From Mesobacillus subterraneus (GTDB taxonomy: Bacteria; Bacillota; Bacilli; Bacillales; Cytobacillaceae): a stretch of 64,000 nt of DNA. The notes under the pieces were generated by a model. It was not told where the DNA came from, did no database searches, and saw only the letters and a list, made by a program, of their open reading frames with translations. Where the stretch lies: contig NZ_JAMBOF010000016.1 in the NCBI RefSeq assembly GCF_023715485.1, positions 1 to 64,000 of the forward strand, in the 5' to 3' direction. The position numbers and the translations under genes were made by a program. This document shows, in pieces, positions 16,134 to 26,100 of the stretch (the stretch's first letter is position 1; each line of letters opens with the position of its first letter).

Positions 16134-16640
16134 ATGGCGCTGACAAGTATTCCATTTAGTGGCATGCCGTATTGGCTAGGTTTTGTTTTTGCGGGCCAGG
16201 CATTCACTCTTTCTCATCGGACCACCATTCCACCTGGACAGAGCCTCAACATTCAAATCACTACAGGCAAGGATACAATTACACATATCACCGATCGGAG
16301 AATAATAAGCCAGTCTGAACAATTGGGGATTAAGCTCTTAAAGAATCCCCGCTTTACTCACGGAAACAAAAAACTTCCGGCCATCAACCTTGATGACAGG
16401 TCAAAGATACAGGCAGCCACTTCTTTTTACGCAAATCCTGCCAATATCTATGGCGGAACGGTAATGGAAGAAACAATGATTCCGAGGTATGCCTATTCAC
16501 AAGGCAGCGCTCCAATCGAATCCACATCCTACGAAAGAATACTTCAACTCGATAGCCATTATATTTTAATCATTCAAAATGAAGGAATATACCCAACAAA
16601 CATCGCACTTAGCATGGCATTTTATGAGTCTGGCAATTAA
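16134..16640 (+). CDS. Beta-rich hypothetical protein, 168 aa
   Basis: The start is two bases after the previous stop, with GAGGTGG inside the upstream gene end, so the pair is co-translated. There is no signal peptide. The sequence alternates hydrophobic and polar residues with many Thr, Ser and Ile (TLSHRTTIPPGQSLNIQITT, then a Tyr-rich C-terminus), typical of a beta-sandwich surface protein. Family not recognised. In style and layout it recalls the pair at 44975-46079, but no clear sequence match was found. Confidence 0.7.
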   Translation: MALTSIPFSGMPYWLGFVFAGQAFTLSHRTTIPPGQSLNIQITTGKDTITHITDRRIISQSEQLGIKLLKNPRFTHGNKKLPAINLDDRSKIQAATSFYANPANIYGGTVMEETMIPRYAYSQGSAPIESTSYERILQLDSHYILIIQNEGIYPTNIALSMAFYESGN

Positions 16641-16658
16641 TAAATTGTTTCCATAAAT

Positions 16659-16690
16659 AAGAGCCTATCCCACAGGATAAGCTCTTAATT
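16659..16690. terminator. Bidirectional terminator
   Basis: AAGAGCCTATCC (16659-16670) pairs with GGATAAGCTCTT (16675-16686) between the convergent genes at 16134 and 16713. Confidence 0.75.
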
Positions 16691-16712
16691 TTACATATTG
16701 GTTTTCTTCAGG

Positions 16713-17216
16713 TTATCCCCTATATTTTATCGCTAACCCTTTTAAGAAATTGCGGGCAAATTTATCGCCGCATTCTTTGTAATTCTTGTGTCCCGGTTTC
16801 CGTAACAGTGCACCCAATTCCCCTTTTGTTACGGTGATTCCAGCTTTTGTAAAAATATCAAGCATATCCTCGCTTGTCAGTGCCAGGGCAATTTTCAGCT
16901 TCTTAAGAAGCATATTATTAATACTTTCATTAGTCAGCGCTGGAGTTTCGGGCTGTCCAGGTTTTGGATCTTGTTTTCCTCTTTTAAAAGTAATGAAGCC
17001 ATTTAAAAATGACTCTAACATCCTATGATTGCACTTAATGTAATCTTCGTTTTCTTCTACATCAATCTCACCATAAACATCATCAGGTTTTTTGAGCATC
17101 TTCAGTACTTCTTCTTTAGTGACTTTAACGCCGCCGAGTTTGAAGATTTCAACCATATCGGTATTTTTGATATCCTGCGCGTATCTTAGTCGAATTAATA
17201 TATCATTGTTCTCCAT
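16713..17216 (-). CDS. DUF1456 family protein (YehS-like)
   Basis: 167 aa made of two related halves. Each half has a pattern of N-x-x-L-x-x-L+-A-x-x, a D-M-x-x-I/IF segment, G-V/I-T-V-T-K-x-E and a K-P-G/D block (residues 3-50 and about 98-150), followed by FLNGF or FLKGL. This is the duplicated DUF1456 domain seen in YehS. The function is unknown. It stands alone between a terminator and a non-coding gap of about 190 bp. Confidence 0.88.
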   Translation of the reverse strand: MENNDILIRLRYAQDIKNTDMVEIFKLGGVKVTKEEVLKMLKKPDDVYGEIDVEENEDYIKCNHRMLESFLNGFITFKRGKQDPKPGQPETPALTNESINNMLLKKLKIALALTSEDMLDIFTKAGITVTKGELGALLRKPGHKNYKECGDKFARNFLKGLAIKYRG

Positions 17217-17410
17217 CTATAAACCTCCCATTACATTGCATATAAGGACTGCAGATTCACCTTTATGTATAATTTGCATCTTTAATATTATTAAAACACC
17301 TGTGCTCATTTTTTCTATCATTGAGCACAAGTATTATCCCACACGAACCCCTGCAATCCAAGCAATAATTAATGGGGAGCACCCTTTTTAAAAAATATCC
17401 GCTGAAAAAA

Positions 17411-19064
<1,654 letters not shown>

Positions 19065-19201
19065 AGGCGATACCCCAATCTCATTTTTCCAAATTATGAT
19101 ATTAGATTGCGGTAATGAACAAAATCTTATTCTCTTATGGAATACGAAAGTGCTTAAAAAGGCTAATTTCTAAAAGACCAGGAATACTGCCCATAGCATA
19201 G

Positions 19202-19321
19202 CGGAAACAAAAAACCTCAGATGTTGAAGAGTATGGAAAACCCCAATTCACGAATATCGAATTCACGACAACAACTCGAGACTATGATTTTGGCAAGCTT
19301 CAAAATAATATTAGTAAATAA
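19202..19321 (+). pseudogene. Possible C-terminal gene relic
   Basis: An open frame with no start codon follows a stop at 19199. It reads protein-like sequence (EYGKPQFTNIEFTT, then RDYDFGKLQNNIS) to TAA at 19319-19321. There is no ribosome site. The rest of the 330-bp gap holds only the terminator at 19328. Identity unknown; it may be chance. Confidence 0.22.
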
Positions 19322-19327
19322 TAAGAA

Positions 19328-19361
19328 ATGCCGCCGGATGTGATAAACCGGCAGCATTTTT
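19328..19361. terminator. Terminator below fhuG
   Basis: ATGCCGCCGG (19328-19337) pairs with CCGGCAGCAT (19348-19357). T-rich tracts lie on both sides. Confidence 0.65.
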
Positions 19362-19395
19362 AATTACTTTTTTAAAACGCGCAAAATTACACAAT

Positions 19396-20403
19396 TTACT
19401 TCCGAAGCAGCAAATAAATGAAGTATGGCGCACCAATCAGCGCAGTCATGATACCAGCCGGGATACCTTCTGGCTCAAGAATATTACGACCTATTGTATC
19501 AGCAAACAAAAGGAGCCAGCCTCCAATCAGCAGTGCGATTGGAAGATACAATTGATTTCTTGGCCCAATTAACGCCTTTGCCAAATGAGGCGCCATCAGC
19601 CCGATAAATGCGATTCCTCCTGTCACCGAAACGGCAGCTGCAGCCAGGGCAACCGCTGTCATTAGAAGCACGAGTCTCTCTTTTTCAATCGATAAACCGA
19701 CACCTATAGCGACTGGATCGTTCAGGTTAAGAAGATTCAACCGATTTGCCTTATAGAGAATGAACGGAATTAAAACAGCTAGCCATGGCAGTATCGCCCA
19801 TATATATGGCCAGTCTGCTCCCCATATATTACCGGCAAGCCATCTTGCAATGAAGTCTACTTTTTGGCGCTCTGCAGATGAAATAATTACTATCATCGCC
19901 CCTGATAAAGCCATGGAAAATCCAATTCCCACAAGAATCAATCTGACTGGCTGCAAGCCCAGGCCTTTTTTATACGAAAAGAGGTAGATGAGCATGGCAG
20001 TGAGCAATGCCCCAAGAAATGCAATGACAGGAAGCATGTAGGTAAACGATCCAGCATCGATTGGAAAATACAGAAAGAAGACCGCAATCCCTAATCCTGC
20101 TCCTGTGTTTATTCCGATTATCCCTGGATCTGCCAGATCATTTCTAGTCAGCCCCTGCAATACGGCCCCGGAAATAGCCAGTGCCATTCCAGCGAGAATG
20201 GTCACCACTATACGCGGCAGACGGATTGAAAACAGAACGAACTCTTCTTTAAATGTTCCCTCGCCAAAAATGGTTGGGATAATCCGATTATAGGACACGG
20301 ATGAGTAGCCCAATCCAAGGCTCACAATAATGGTTAACACAATCAGCACTAGCAGCACACTTATGATGATTCTTTGTTTCTTCATGATTGAAGGATGAAT
20401 CAT
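19396..20403 (-). CDS. fhuG: Ferric hydroxamate permease FhuG
   Basis: 335 aa, FecCD-family permease with about nine to ten helices: IRLPRIVVTILAGMALAISG, LTRNDLADPGIIGINTG, GGIAFIGLMAPHLAKALIG. It is the second half of the Fhu permease pair. Its ATG overlaps the fhuB stop (ATGA) and GGAGGGAGG precedes it. It is the last gene of fhuCDBG, closed by the hairpin at 19328. Confidence 0.9.
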   Translation of the reverse strand: MIHPSIMKKQRIIISVLLVLIVLTIIVSLGLGYSSVSYNRIIPTIFGEGTFKEEFVLFSIRLPRIVVTILAGMALAISGAVLQGLTRNDLADPGIIGINTGAGLGIAVFFLYFPIDAGSFTYMLPVIAFLGALLTAMLIYLFSYKKGLGLQPVRLILVGIGFSMALSGAMIVIISSAERQKVDFIARWLAGNIWGADWPYIWAILPWLAVLIPFILYKANRLNLLNLNDPVAIGVGLSIEKERLVLLMTAVALAAAAVSVTGGIAFIGLMAPHLAKALIGPRNQLYLPIALLIGGWLLLFADTIGRNILEPEGIPAGIMTALIGAPYFIYLLLRK

Positions 20404-21413
20404 ACGATATTCCTCCCTCCTTTATGTACAACAAACAGGAAGAAAGGCAAACCCAGCATCGAAACAACTGCGTATATAGGCGTTTCATAAGGTGCATTGA
20501 TGGTACGTCCAATAGTGTCAGCTAAAAGCATAAAGGATGCCCCGATTATAGCTGACATTGGCAGTACAAACCGATAGTCGGTGCCCACCACCATTCTGAC
20601 TATATGCGGAATCATTAAACCAATGAATGCCATATTTCCAACAAGGGCAACCGATGACCCGGCAAGCAGTACGATTACAATAAATAAAACGAATTTAATC
20701 TGGCTGGTCTTTTGACCCAACCCAACAGCAACCTCTTCATTTAAGCTTAAAATCGTCAGTTGCCTTGCGAGATAAAAGGAGACTCCGATTCCAATGACGA
20801 TAAACGGAATAATCACCTTGAGCTGGCTCCATGAAGTACCCATTAAGCCGCCAGCCGTCCACATGGATACATCCTTGGAGATTTTAAAATACAACCCTAT
20901 TCCTTCTGCAACCGCATATAAAAATGCCGAAACCGCAGCTCCCGCCAGAACAATCCGCAAAGGAGAAAAGCCTCCCTTTTTCATCGCTCCAATACCGAAC
21001 ACCATGATCACACCTATTGCCGCTCCTATAAAGCAGGCAATGGTAATGGTCATATATCCAGCTCCCGGTATAAGAGCCATAGTCAAAGCTAAAGCAGCAT
21101 TGGCCCCAGCCGTTAAACCCAGCAAACCTGGGTCAGCAAGCGGGTTCCTGGTCAGTCCTTGCATGATGGCACCTGAGACTGACAGGGCTGCACCGACTAC
21201 AATTGCAGCTACTTCACGAGGCAGACGGATTTCACGAATCATTATAATAGTGTCAGTTTTCAAATTGGAAGTGAGGGAAAGCCAGATTTCTTTTATACTC
21301 GTATCCGCCGCACCAAAAACCATAGCAGCCATAAAAGAGCCTAACAAAAATAACAATCCTAATATGAACTTATACAGCAACGTAAGAGAGCTTTTCTGTT
21401 TCAATATGAACAT
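20400..21413 (-). CDS. fhuB: Ferric hydroxamate permease FhuB
   Basis: 337 aa, FecCD-family permease: IRLPREVAAIVVGAALSVSG, LTRNPLADPGLLGLTAG and GNMAFIGLMIPHIVRMVVG. It has about ten membrane helices and pairs with FhuG to form the channel. It starts 54 bp after fhuD with GGAAAG as ribosome site and overlaps fhuG by 4 bp. Confidence 0.9.
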   Translation of the reverse strand: MFILKQKSSLTLLYKFILGLLFLLGSFMAAMVFGAADTSIKEIWLSLTSNLKTDTIIMIREIRLPREVAAIVVGAALSVSGAIMQGLTRNPLADPGLLGLTAGANAALALTMALIPGAGYMTITIACFIGAAIGVIMVFGIGAMKKGGFSPLRIVLAGAAVSAFLYAVAEGIGLYFKISKDVSMWTAGGLMGTSWSQLKVIIPFIVIGIGVSFYLARQLTILSLNEEVAVGLGQKTSQIKFVLFIVIVLLAGSSVALVGNMAFIGLMIPHIVRMVVGTDYRFVLPMSAIIGASFMLLADTIGRTINAPYETPIYAVVSMLGLPFFLFVVHKGGRNIV

Positions 21414-21467
21414 CTCATCTTTCCGATAACAACAAGAGGAATTCTCTAAAAGAATCCCTCCTGTTAT

Positions 21468-22382
21468 CTATTTGTTTAGAAATGATTTTTTAAAGAAATC
21501 AAGCTGATACTCAAGAGTTAGCGGGTCATTGAAGTAAAACTCTTTTGCATTCGCCTCAAACACACGATTGTTCTTTACAGCCGGGATATTTTTATATGTT
21601 TCTGTTTCCTGGAAGGAAGTATCACCTTCGGCATTTTTACTGAAGATTACGTAATCCCCGGCAAAATCCGATAGAACTTCTGGAGAAATCGCATAGTATC
21701 CCTGTTCAAGAGCCATCTCTTTAACTTTTTCAGGCATATTCAACTTCATTTCCTGATAAAGGATTTCGGTGCCCCTTGCCCAGTTGTCACCGAAAACGTA
21801 TAGCTCTTTGTCGAAGTTTTCTATTACAGAAACCGTTGCGTCTTCGCCGATCTTTGCTTTGATTTGTTCACCTGCTGCTTTTGATTCTGCCTTAAAATTC
21901 TCAATCCAGCTTTTTGCTTCTTTTTCCTTGTTTAAAAGCTTACCAATTTCCAGGTGTTGAGACAGGTAATCCAGCTTTCCATATGTGAAAGTTACGGTAG
22001 GGGCTATTTCCTTTAATTTATCGACATTTTTAATGGTGGAAAGTCCGATAATCAGATCCGGGTCCAGCTCTATGATCTTCTCTAGGTTCTCATCTGTTAC
22101 TTCTTCAACATCCTTCAATTTTTCGAACCGAGGATTCATCTTTGACCAAGAATCGACTCCAACCATTTTTACGTCGAGTGCCATTACATTGCCGGCAAAC
22201 GATGAAAGGACAATGACTCTTTCTGGATTTGCAGGTACTTCTACAGGTCCGCTTTCAGCTTGATACGTGATTTTTTCAGGCTGCTCATCTTTCTTTTTGG
22301 CGCTTGATTTTTCATTTGATTGTCCTCCGCAAGCACTAAGAATGAGCACCAGCATAAGCAGATATGGCAGTAATTTTTTCAT
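21468..22382 (-). CDS. fhuD: Ferric hydroxamate-binding lipoprotein FhuD
   Basis: 304 aa. Lipobox LILSAC (Cys18). The mature part strongly resembles staphylococcal FhuD2 as I recall it: RVIVLSS near the N-terminus, DPDLIIGLST, KEIAPTVTFTYGKLDYLSQ, DATVSVIENFDKELYVFGDNWARG and the YFNDPLTLEYQLDF end. It therefore probably binds ferrichrome/ferrioxamine-type siderophores. Its start lies inside the 3' end of fhuC, a 47-nt overlap, with AAAGGGAGAAG as ribosome site. Confidence 0.92.
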   Translation of the reverse strand: MKKLLPYLLMLVLILSACGGQSNEKSSAKKKDEQPEKITYQAESGPVEVPANPERVIVLSSFAGNVMALDVKMVGVDSWSKMNPRFEKLKDVEEVTDENLEKIIELDPDLIIGLSTIKNVDKLKEIAPTVTFTYGKLDYLSQHLEIGKLLNKEKEAKSWIENFKAESKAAGEQIKAKIGEDATVSVIENFDKELYVFGDNWARGTEILYQEMKLNMPEKVKEMALEQGYYAISPEVLSDFAGDYVIFSKNAEGDTSFQETETYKNIPAVKNNRVFEANAKEFYFNDPLTLEYQLDFFKKSFLNK

Positions 22383-23178
22383 CTTTTTCTTCTCCCTTTA
22401 ATAAGTTGTAAGTTATGCAAATCGGTTTGTTTGTGCGAGGATCCCTTCCAATTTCCGCATCAATCTGGAAAACTTCCTTCAGCACTTCCCGGTTTATTAC
22501 TTCCTCATTTGTACCGGTCTTCACGACTTTTCCTGCTTTCATTGCCACAATGTGATCTGCAAAGCGGGCGGCCTGGTTCAAGTCATGCAGAACCATAACG
22601 ATGGTACGCCCCTGCTCGCTATTCAGCTTTTGCAGGAGTTCCAGAATTTCAAGCTGATGGGACATATCCAGATATGTAGTCGGTTCATCAAGGAAAATCA
22701 TTTCTGTTTCCTGAGCGAGCGCCAATGCGATCCAAACACGCTGCCTCTGGCCCCCGGATAATGAATCCACCGGGTCGTATTTATACCCTGCCGTTCCCGT
22801 TACTTCCATGGCCCAGTTTATAACGTCAACATCCTTTTTTGTCAGCCTCCCGAAGCCTTTTTGATAAGGGAACCGACCGTATGAGACTAGTTCTCCTACC
22901 GTCAGGCCGGCCGCACTTTCCGGAGTCTGAGGAAGGATCGCCATTTTTTTCGCGAGACTCTTGGTGTCTTCACCGGTGATACTTGCCCCATCCAGGACGA
23001 TGGATCCAGATTGATGTGAAATGATTCGAGTCATTGCTTTTAATAACGTTGATTTTCCGCATCCATTGGGCCCAATGATCACAGTTATTTTTTTATCTGG
23101 AATTCCAATTGTCAAATTGTTTACAATTGCTCGTTCCCCATAATCAACTTGTAATTGATCTGTGTAAAGCCGAACCAT
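22336..23178 (-). CDS. fhuC: Ferric hydroxamate ABC transporter ATPase FhuC
   Basis: About 280 aa. Walker A GPNGCGKST, Q-loop AILPQTP, LSGGQRQR signature, Walker B EMIFLDEPTTYLDM and H-loop VLHDLN. The ATG at 23178 is chosen because GGGAGG lies 8 bp before it; longer frames run into the Fur box. The C-terminal tail overlaps the fhuD signal peptide region in another frame. First gene of fhuCDBG, directly behind a Fur box. Confidence 0.92.
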   Translation of the reverse strand: MVRLYTDQLQVDYGERAIVNNLTIGIPDKKITVIIGPNGCGKSTLLKAMTRIISHQSGSIVLDGASITGEDTKSLAKKMAILPQTPESAAGLTVGELVSYGRFPYQKGFGRLTKKDVDVINWAMEVTGTAGYKYDPVDSLSGGQRQRVWIALALAQETEMIFLDEPTTYLDMSHQLEILELLQKLNSEQGRTIVMVLHDLNQAARFADHIVAMKAGKVVKTGTNEEVINREVLKEVFQIDAEIGRDPRTNKPICITYNLLKGEEKDEKITAISAYAGAHS

Positions 23179-23209
23179 TATCATGCCTCCCAAATTTTTA
23201 AAATTATAA

Positions 23210-23271
23210 TTGATAATGATTATCAATATCGTTTATACTCATACTATAAAACTCTTTTATTATCCCGTCAA
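23210..23271. promoter_or_regulatory. Divergent Fur-controlled promoters fhuC / reductase
   Basis: The - strand has TTGACG (23266-23271), 17 bp, TATAGT (23243-23248). The + strand has TTGATA (23210-23215), 18 bp, TATACT (23234-23239). A perfect Fur palindrome TGATAATGATTATCA (23211-23225) overlaps the + strand -35 and the - strand early transcribed region, so one box can control both directions. Confidence 0.8.
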
Positions 23272-23311
23272 TGAACATTTTGTGAAAAAGAAGGAATAAG
23301 GGGTGCTAACA

Positions 23312-24361
23312 ATGCTCGATTTTGAAATATATGACCTTACGATTATTGGTGGAGGACCTGCTGGGCTTTATTCTGCATTTTACGGCGGCCTTAGGGAAAT
23401 GAAGACGAAAATCATAGAAGCGCGGCCTGAATTGGGAGGGAAAATTCACGTCTATCCTGAAAAAGTTATATGGGATGTCGGGGGTATAGGACCTACCACA
23501 GGTGCAAGGTTAATGGAACAGCTTAAGGAACAGGCTTTAACTTTTAATCCTGATGTAGTATTGGGGGAAAAGATCGTTTCGATTTCTCGCAGCAAGGAAG
23601 GGTTCTTTATTTTAAAAGCCGAGTCAGGCATGACCCATTACTCGAAATCTGTCATTGTCGCCATTGGCTCCGGTATTTTAAAACCTCAAAAACTTAAACT
23701 CGAGGGCGCTGATCGCTTCGAGGTATCGAACCTGCACTACACGGTACAGTCACTTAAACAATTCAAAAACAGAACGGTAGTGATTTCAGGTGGAGGCAAT
23801 TCGGCTATTGATTGGGCGAATATGTTAGAACCTGTTGCCAAAAAAGTTTACGTTGTTCATCGAAGAGATTCATTGACAGGCCATGAATCCCAGATATCGC
23901 AGCTGATGAACAGTTCGGTCAAATGCGTTTTCACCTCTTCGATAACTAGATTGATTGCTGGAAAGGAACTTAGTTCCATAGAGCATGTAGAAGTAACAAA
24001 CAATGAAACGGGTGAGATTACTCTCATCCAGGTTGACAATGTCTTAGTCAACCACGGGTTTGACCAGGATGCTTCCTTACTGCAAAACAGCGAACTGGAT
24101 GTTGATTTAATCGATCAATTCTTCATCGCCGGAACCCCTGCCAGTGAAACCTCTGTTCCTGGACTTTTTGCGGCCGGAGATATATTGAAGCACGACGGAA
24201 AAGTGAATTTAATCGCAGGTGCCTTCCAGGATGCAGCCAATGCCGTGAATAAGGCAAAACAATTCATAGAACCTGAAGCCGCATCGGCTGCAATGGTTTC
24301 GTCACATAATGAAGTATTCTCTAAAAGGAACAAAGAATTGATTATGCAAATGGTAAGGTGA
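23312..24361 (+). CDS. Ferredoxin/flavodoxin-NADP+ reductase, thioredoxin-reductase-like (YcgT/YumC family)
   Basis: 349 aa. FAD motif IIGGGPAGLYSAFYGG (about residues 10-25), NADPH motif SGGGNSAIDWANML (about 160) and the C-terminal FAD motif GLFAAGD. It lacks the CxxC of true thioredoxin reductases, as expected for Fpr-type enzymes. The ATG at 23312 follows AAGGGGTG. It shares a Fur box with fhuC, pointing to a role in supplying electrons for iron release, like the Fur-regulated YcgT of B. subtilis (inference). Confidence 0.88.
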   Translation: MLDFEIYDLTIIGGGPAGLYSAFYGGLREMKTKIIEARPELGGKIHVYPEKVIWDVGGIGPTTGARLMEQLKEQALTFNPDVVLGEKIVSISRSKEGFFILKAESGMTHYSKSVIVAIGSGILKPQKLKLEGADRFEVSNLHYTVQSLKQFKNRTVVISGGGNSAIDWANMLEPVAKKVYVVHRRDSLTGHESQISQLMNSSVKCVFTSSITRLIAGKELSSIEHVEVTNNETGEITLIQVDNVLVNHGFDQDASLLQNSELDVDLIDQFFIAGTPASETSVPGLFAAGDILKHDGKVNLIAGAFQDAANAVNKAKQFIEPEAASAAMVSSHNEVFSKRNKELIMQMVR

Positions 24362-24448
24362 ATTAGCATTTGGCAAAGCATTATTCCTTTATGTCTAACG
24401 AAAAATTATATATGATCATTTGTAATAACTTAAAAGGTAGGGATATCG

Positions 24449-24997
24449 ATGAATTATGTTTTGGAAACAACCACTCCTGAAAAAACAATCACACTGGATG
24501 CTGCGATTAATGGCCAGTACACCATGGTCGTATTTGTCCGCCACCTTGGCTGACCGGTTTGCAGAGCTTATCTTGCGCAGTTGCGCGAGCGAATCAGTGA
24601 AGTAGAAGCAAAAGGTTTTCAAGTCATTGCCATTGCCCCATCTAAAGGAACGTTTATCAAGCAATTCCTTGACCAGTTCGGACCCTTCCCATTCCTGATT
24701 TTCGGTGATCCTTCACGGAATGCTTATAAAGCCATGGGCCATAAAACAATGCCGAAATGGAAGCTGCTAGCCAAAGCGGGCTTCGGATTTGTCACTGGCC
24801 AAGTCAAAAATTTTATTCCTAAGAACGAAATGCAAAAGGAATTTGTTATGAAATCGATGAAAACACAGGACGTTTACATTCAGGGTGGCACGTGGCTCTT
24901 TTCAACAGAGGGGAAAATCTTGTGGAAGCATATCGATGAATCACCGGAGGACCACGCAAAGATCGATGATGTCCTGCGGCAAATGGGGCAATTTTAA
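24449..24997 (+). CDS. Peroxiredoxin-like protein with in-frame TGA, candidate selenoprotein (UxxC)
   Basis: A 182-codon frame with RBS-like AAAGGTAGGG before ATG 24449 is interrupted only by TGA at codon 35 (24551-24553). Both sides are one thioredoxin-fold protein: MVVFVRHLG, then TGA, then PVCRAYLAQLRERI. In AhpC/TSA_2, PRXL2 and SelL-related proteins this place is the first Cys of a C-P-x-C redox motif, so TGA stands exactly where Cys or Sec is expected, with Cys38 as partner. The later part (VIAIAPSKGTFIKQFL, GGTWLFSTEGKILW) is intact, with no other stop or frameshift. A SECIS-like hairpin follows the TGA. The alternative is a fresh nonsense mutation; if not read through, translation would have to restart near TTG 24581, losing the active site. 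Confidence 0.72.
24554..24589 (+). promoter_or_regulatory. Candidate bacterial SECIS hairpin
   Basis: CTTGCGC (24572-24578), loop AGTT, GCGCGAG (24583-24589) form seven pairs including one G-U. The loop starts 25 nt after the TGA and has G as its second base. This meets the published bacterial SECIS pattern (loop 16-37 nt after UGA, G among the first two loop bases). Confidence 0.55.
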
Positions 24998-25001
24998 TTA
25001 G

Positions 25002-25120
25002 AAAAGCGGAGGAGCCTTGGTCAGCCCCGACAAGCGCTGGAGGGCCGACCGGTGAAGTCGTTCTTTGACTTCATTGGGCGGACCGAAGCGACTCGAGGGG
25101 CTAGGCGCTGGAGCTGGACA
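25002..25120. repeat. REP-like palindromic intergenic element
   Basis: A GC-rich block, unlike its surroundings, with AGCCCCGA and its partner TCGAGGGGCT in inverted order and two GCGCTGGAG copies, running from AAAGCGGAGGAGCC to GAGCTGGAC. I recall very similar elements scattered in Bacillaceae genomes. It lies between the selenoprotein-like gene and a terminator and does not look coding. Confidence 0.6.
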
Positions 25121-25154
25121 TTTCTCGAAGTGAAATTTATCCTTTCTTATTCTC

Positions 25155-25199
25155 TCAAAAAAAAAAACGCTGATCAGCTTATCCCATGATCAGCGTTTC
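25155..25199 (-). terminator. Terminator overlapping end of 36-aa gene
   Basis: AACGCTGATCA pairs with TGATCAGCGTT across the stop codon, followed on the - strand by more than ten T. It is similar to the terminator at 10411. Confidence 0.82.
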
Positions 25200-25300
25200 T
25201 TATTTTCTTCTTTATCTGAAGCTTGTTCAAAAAGTTGAGAAATGTAACCATTCAGCTCAAAACCATCTTCATTCATAAATTCTTTAATCTGTTTCATCAT
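25190..25300 (-). CDS. Tiny protein, 36 aa, paralogue of gene at 10442
   Basis: GGAGG precedes two in-frame ATGs (25300 and 25297); the frame ends in a strong terminator. The peptide (KQIKEFMNEDGFELNGYISQ, then LFEQASDKEENKKR) matches the 34-aa protein at 10442 over its full length. The upstream 60 bp are also conserved between the two loci, including a sigma G-like promoter. Family not recognised. Forespore expression is inferred only from the promoter. Confidence 0.68.
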   Translation of the reverse strand: MMKQIKEFMNEDGFELNGYISQLFEQASDKEENKKR

Positions 25301-25331
25301 AATTACCTCCGAATTTTTATGTTGTTGATTA

Positions 25332-25362
25332 TAGTATTCCCGCTCTAGCAAACTTTTATTCA
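25332..25362 (-). promoter_or_regulatory. Sigma G-like promoter of 36-aa gene
   Basis: On the - strand TGAATA (25357-25362), 18 bp, AATACTA (25332-25338): a perfect sigma G -35 and a 6/7 match to the CATACTA -10. Confidence 0.55.
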
Positions 25363-25469
25363 ACCAATTTATAGAAAGTTTGGCAGTCTATGAATAAAAG
25401 TTTTCATAAGAAGTTTGCCAGTCTATTAATCAGACGTCAGGAGGTGTTAAAAAGTTGCAAAATTTAAAA

Positions 25470-25958
25470 TTATTTATTCAACTTCCACATGCTGTAGTTT
25501 AGCTGGAGGGCATAGGCAACCCAGATCACATATGGCACCATGATTCTGCCGGCTATTTTGTCTTTCTGATAGTATTGATAAGTGGTTAACGTGATCATGC
25601 CTAGCAGTAAGGCAATCTCCGCAAATGCCGCCCCGCGCAGCTTCCATTTGAAAAATAAGAATGACCAGAGGAAATTCAGCCCCAGCTGGACATCATACAG
25701 CGTGTTGGCCGTTGCTGTTGGTTTCTTTTTCATCGAAACACGGTAATTGGCGAGTCCCATCGTCGCGTAGAGGCCAGTCCAGACCACGGGAAAAACCCAC
25801 GATGGCGGAGCATAATCCGGCTTTTTCAGCTTGCTGTAAATCTCTTTCGCATTCTTCGTCGCGATCATCCCAGTCACCATCCCGCCAACGACCGGAATCA
25901 GCAGCTCCTTGACCAGCTTGCCTTTATCCATTTTTCCATCAACTGATAAAATACTCAT
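25470..25958 (-). CDS. TspO/MBR family tryptophan-rich sensory protein
   Basis: 162 aa with five membrane helices. TspO signatures are present: KKPDYAPPSWVFPVVWTGLYATMG near residue 45, the asparagine-tryptophan block LGLNFLWSFLFFKWKL and a final helix WVAYALQLNYSMWKLN. TspO proteins bind porphyrins and are linked to tetrapyrrole and oxidative stress responses. The ATG at 25958 follows GGCGGGTGAG. Monocistronic; no terminator or regulatory site was recognised. Confidence 0.9.
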   Translation of the reverse strand: MSILSVDGKMDKGKLVKELLIPVVGGMVTGMIATKNAKEIYSKLKKPDYAPPSWVFPVVWTGLYATMGLANYRVSMKKKPTATANTLYDVQLGLNFLWSFLFFKWKLRGAAFAEIALLLGMITLTTYQYYQKDKIAGRIMVPYVIWVAYALQLNYSMWKLNK

Positions 25959-26100
25959 AATCTCACCCGCCTTTCTTATACTTTTTCCAAAATCTCAGTA
26001 AAAAAACACATTATATATATAAAGTAACGACAATAATCTGTAAAAAATAAATCAATGGGAACTTTTTTACATTGTGTTCGTAATAGTATTATGGAGGTGT

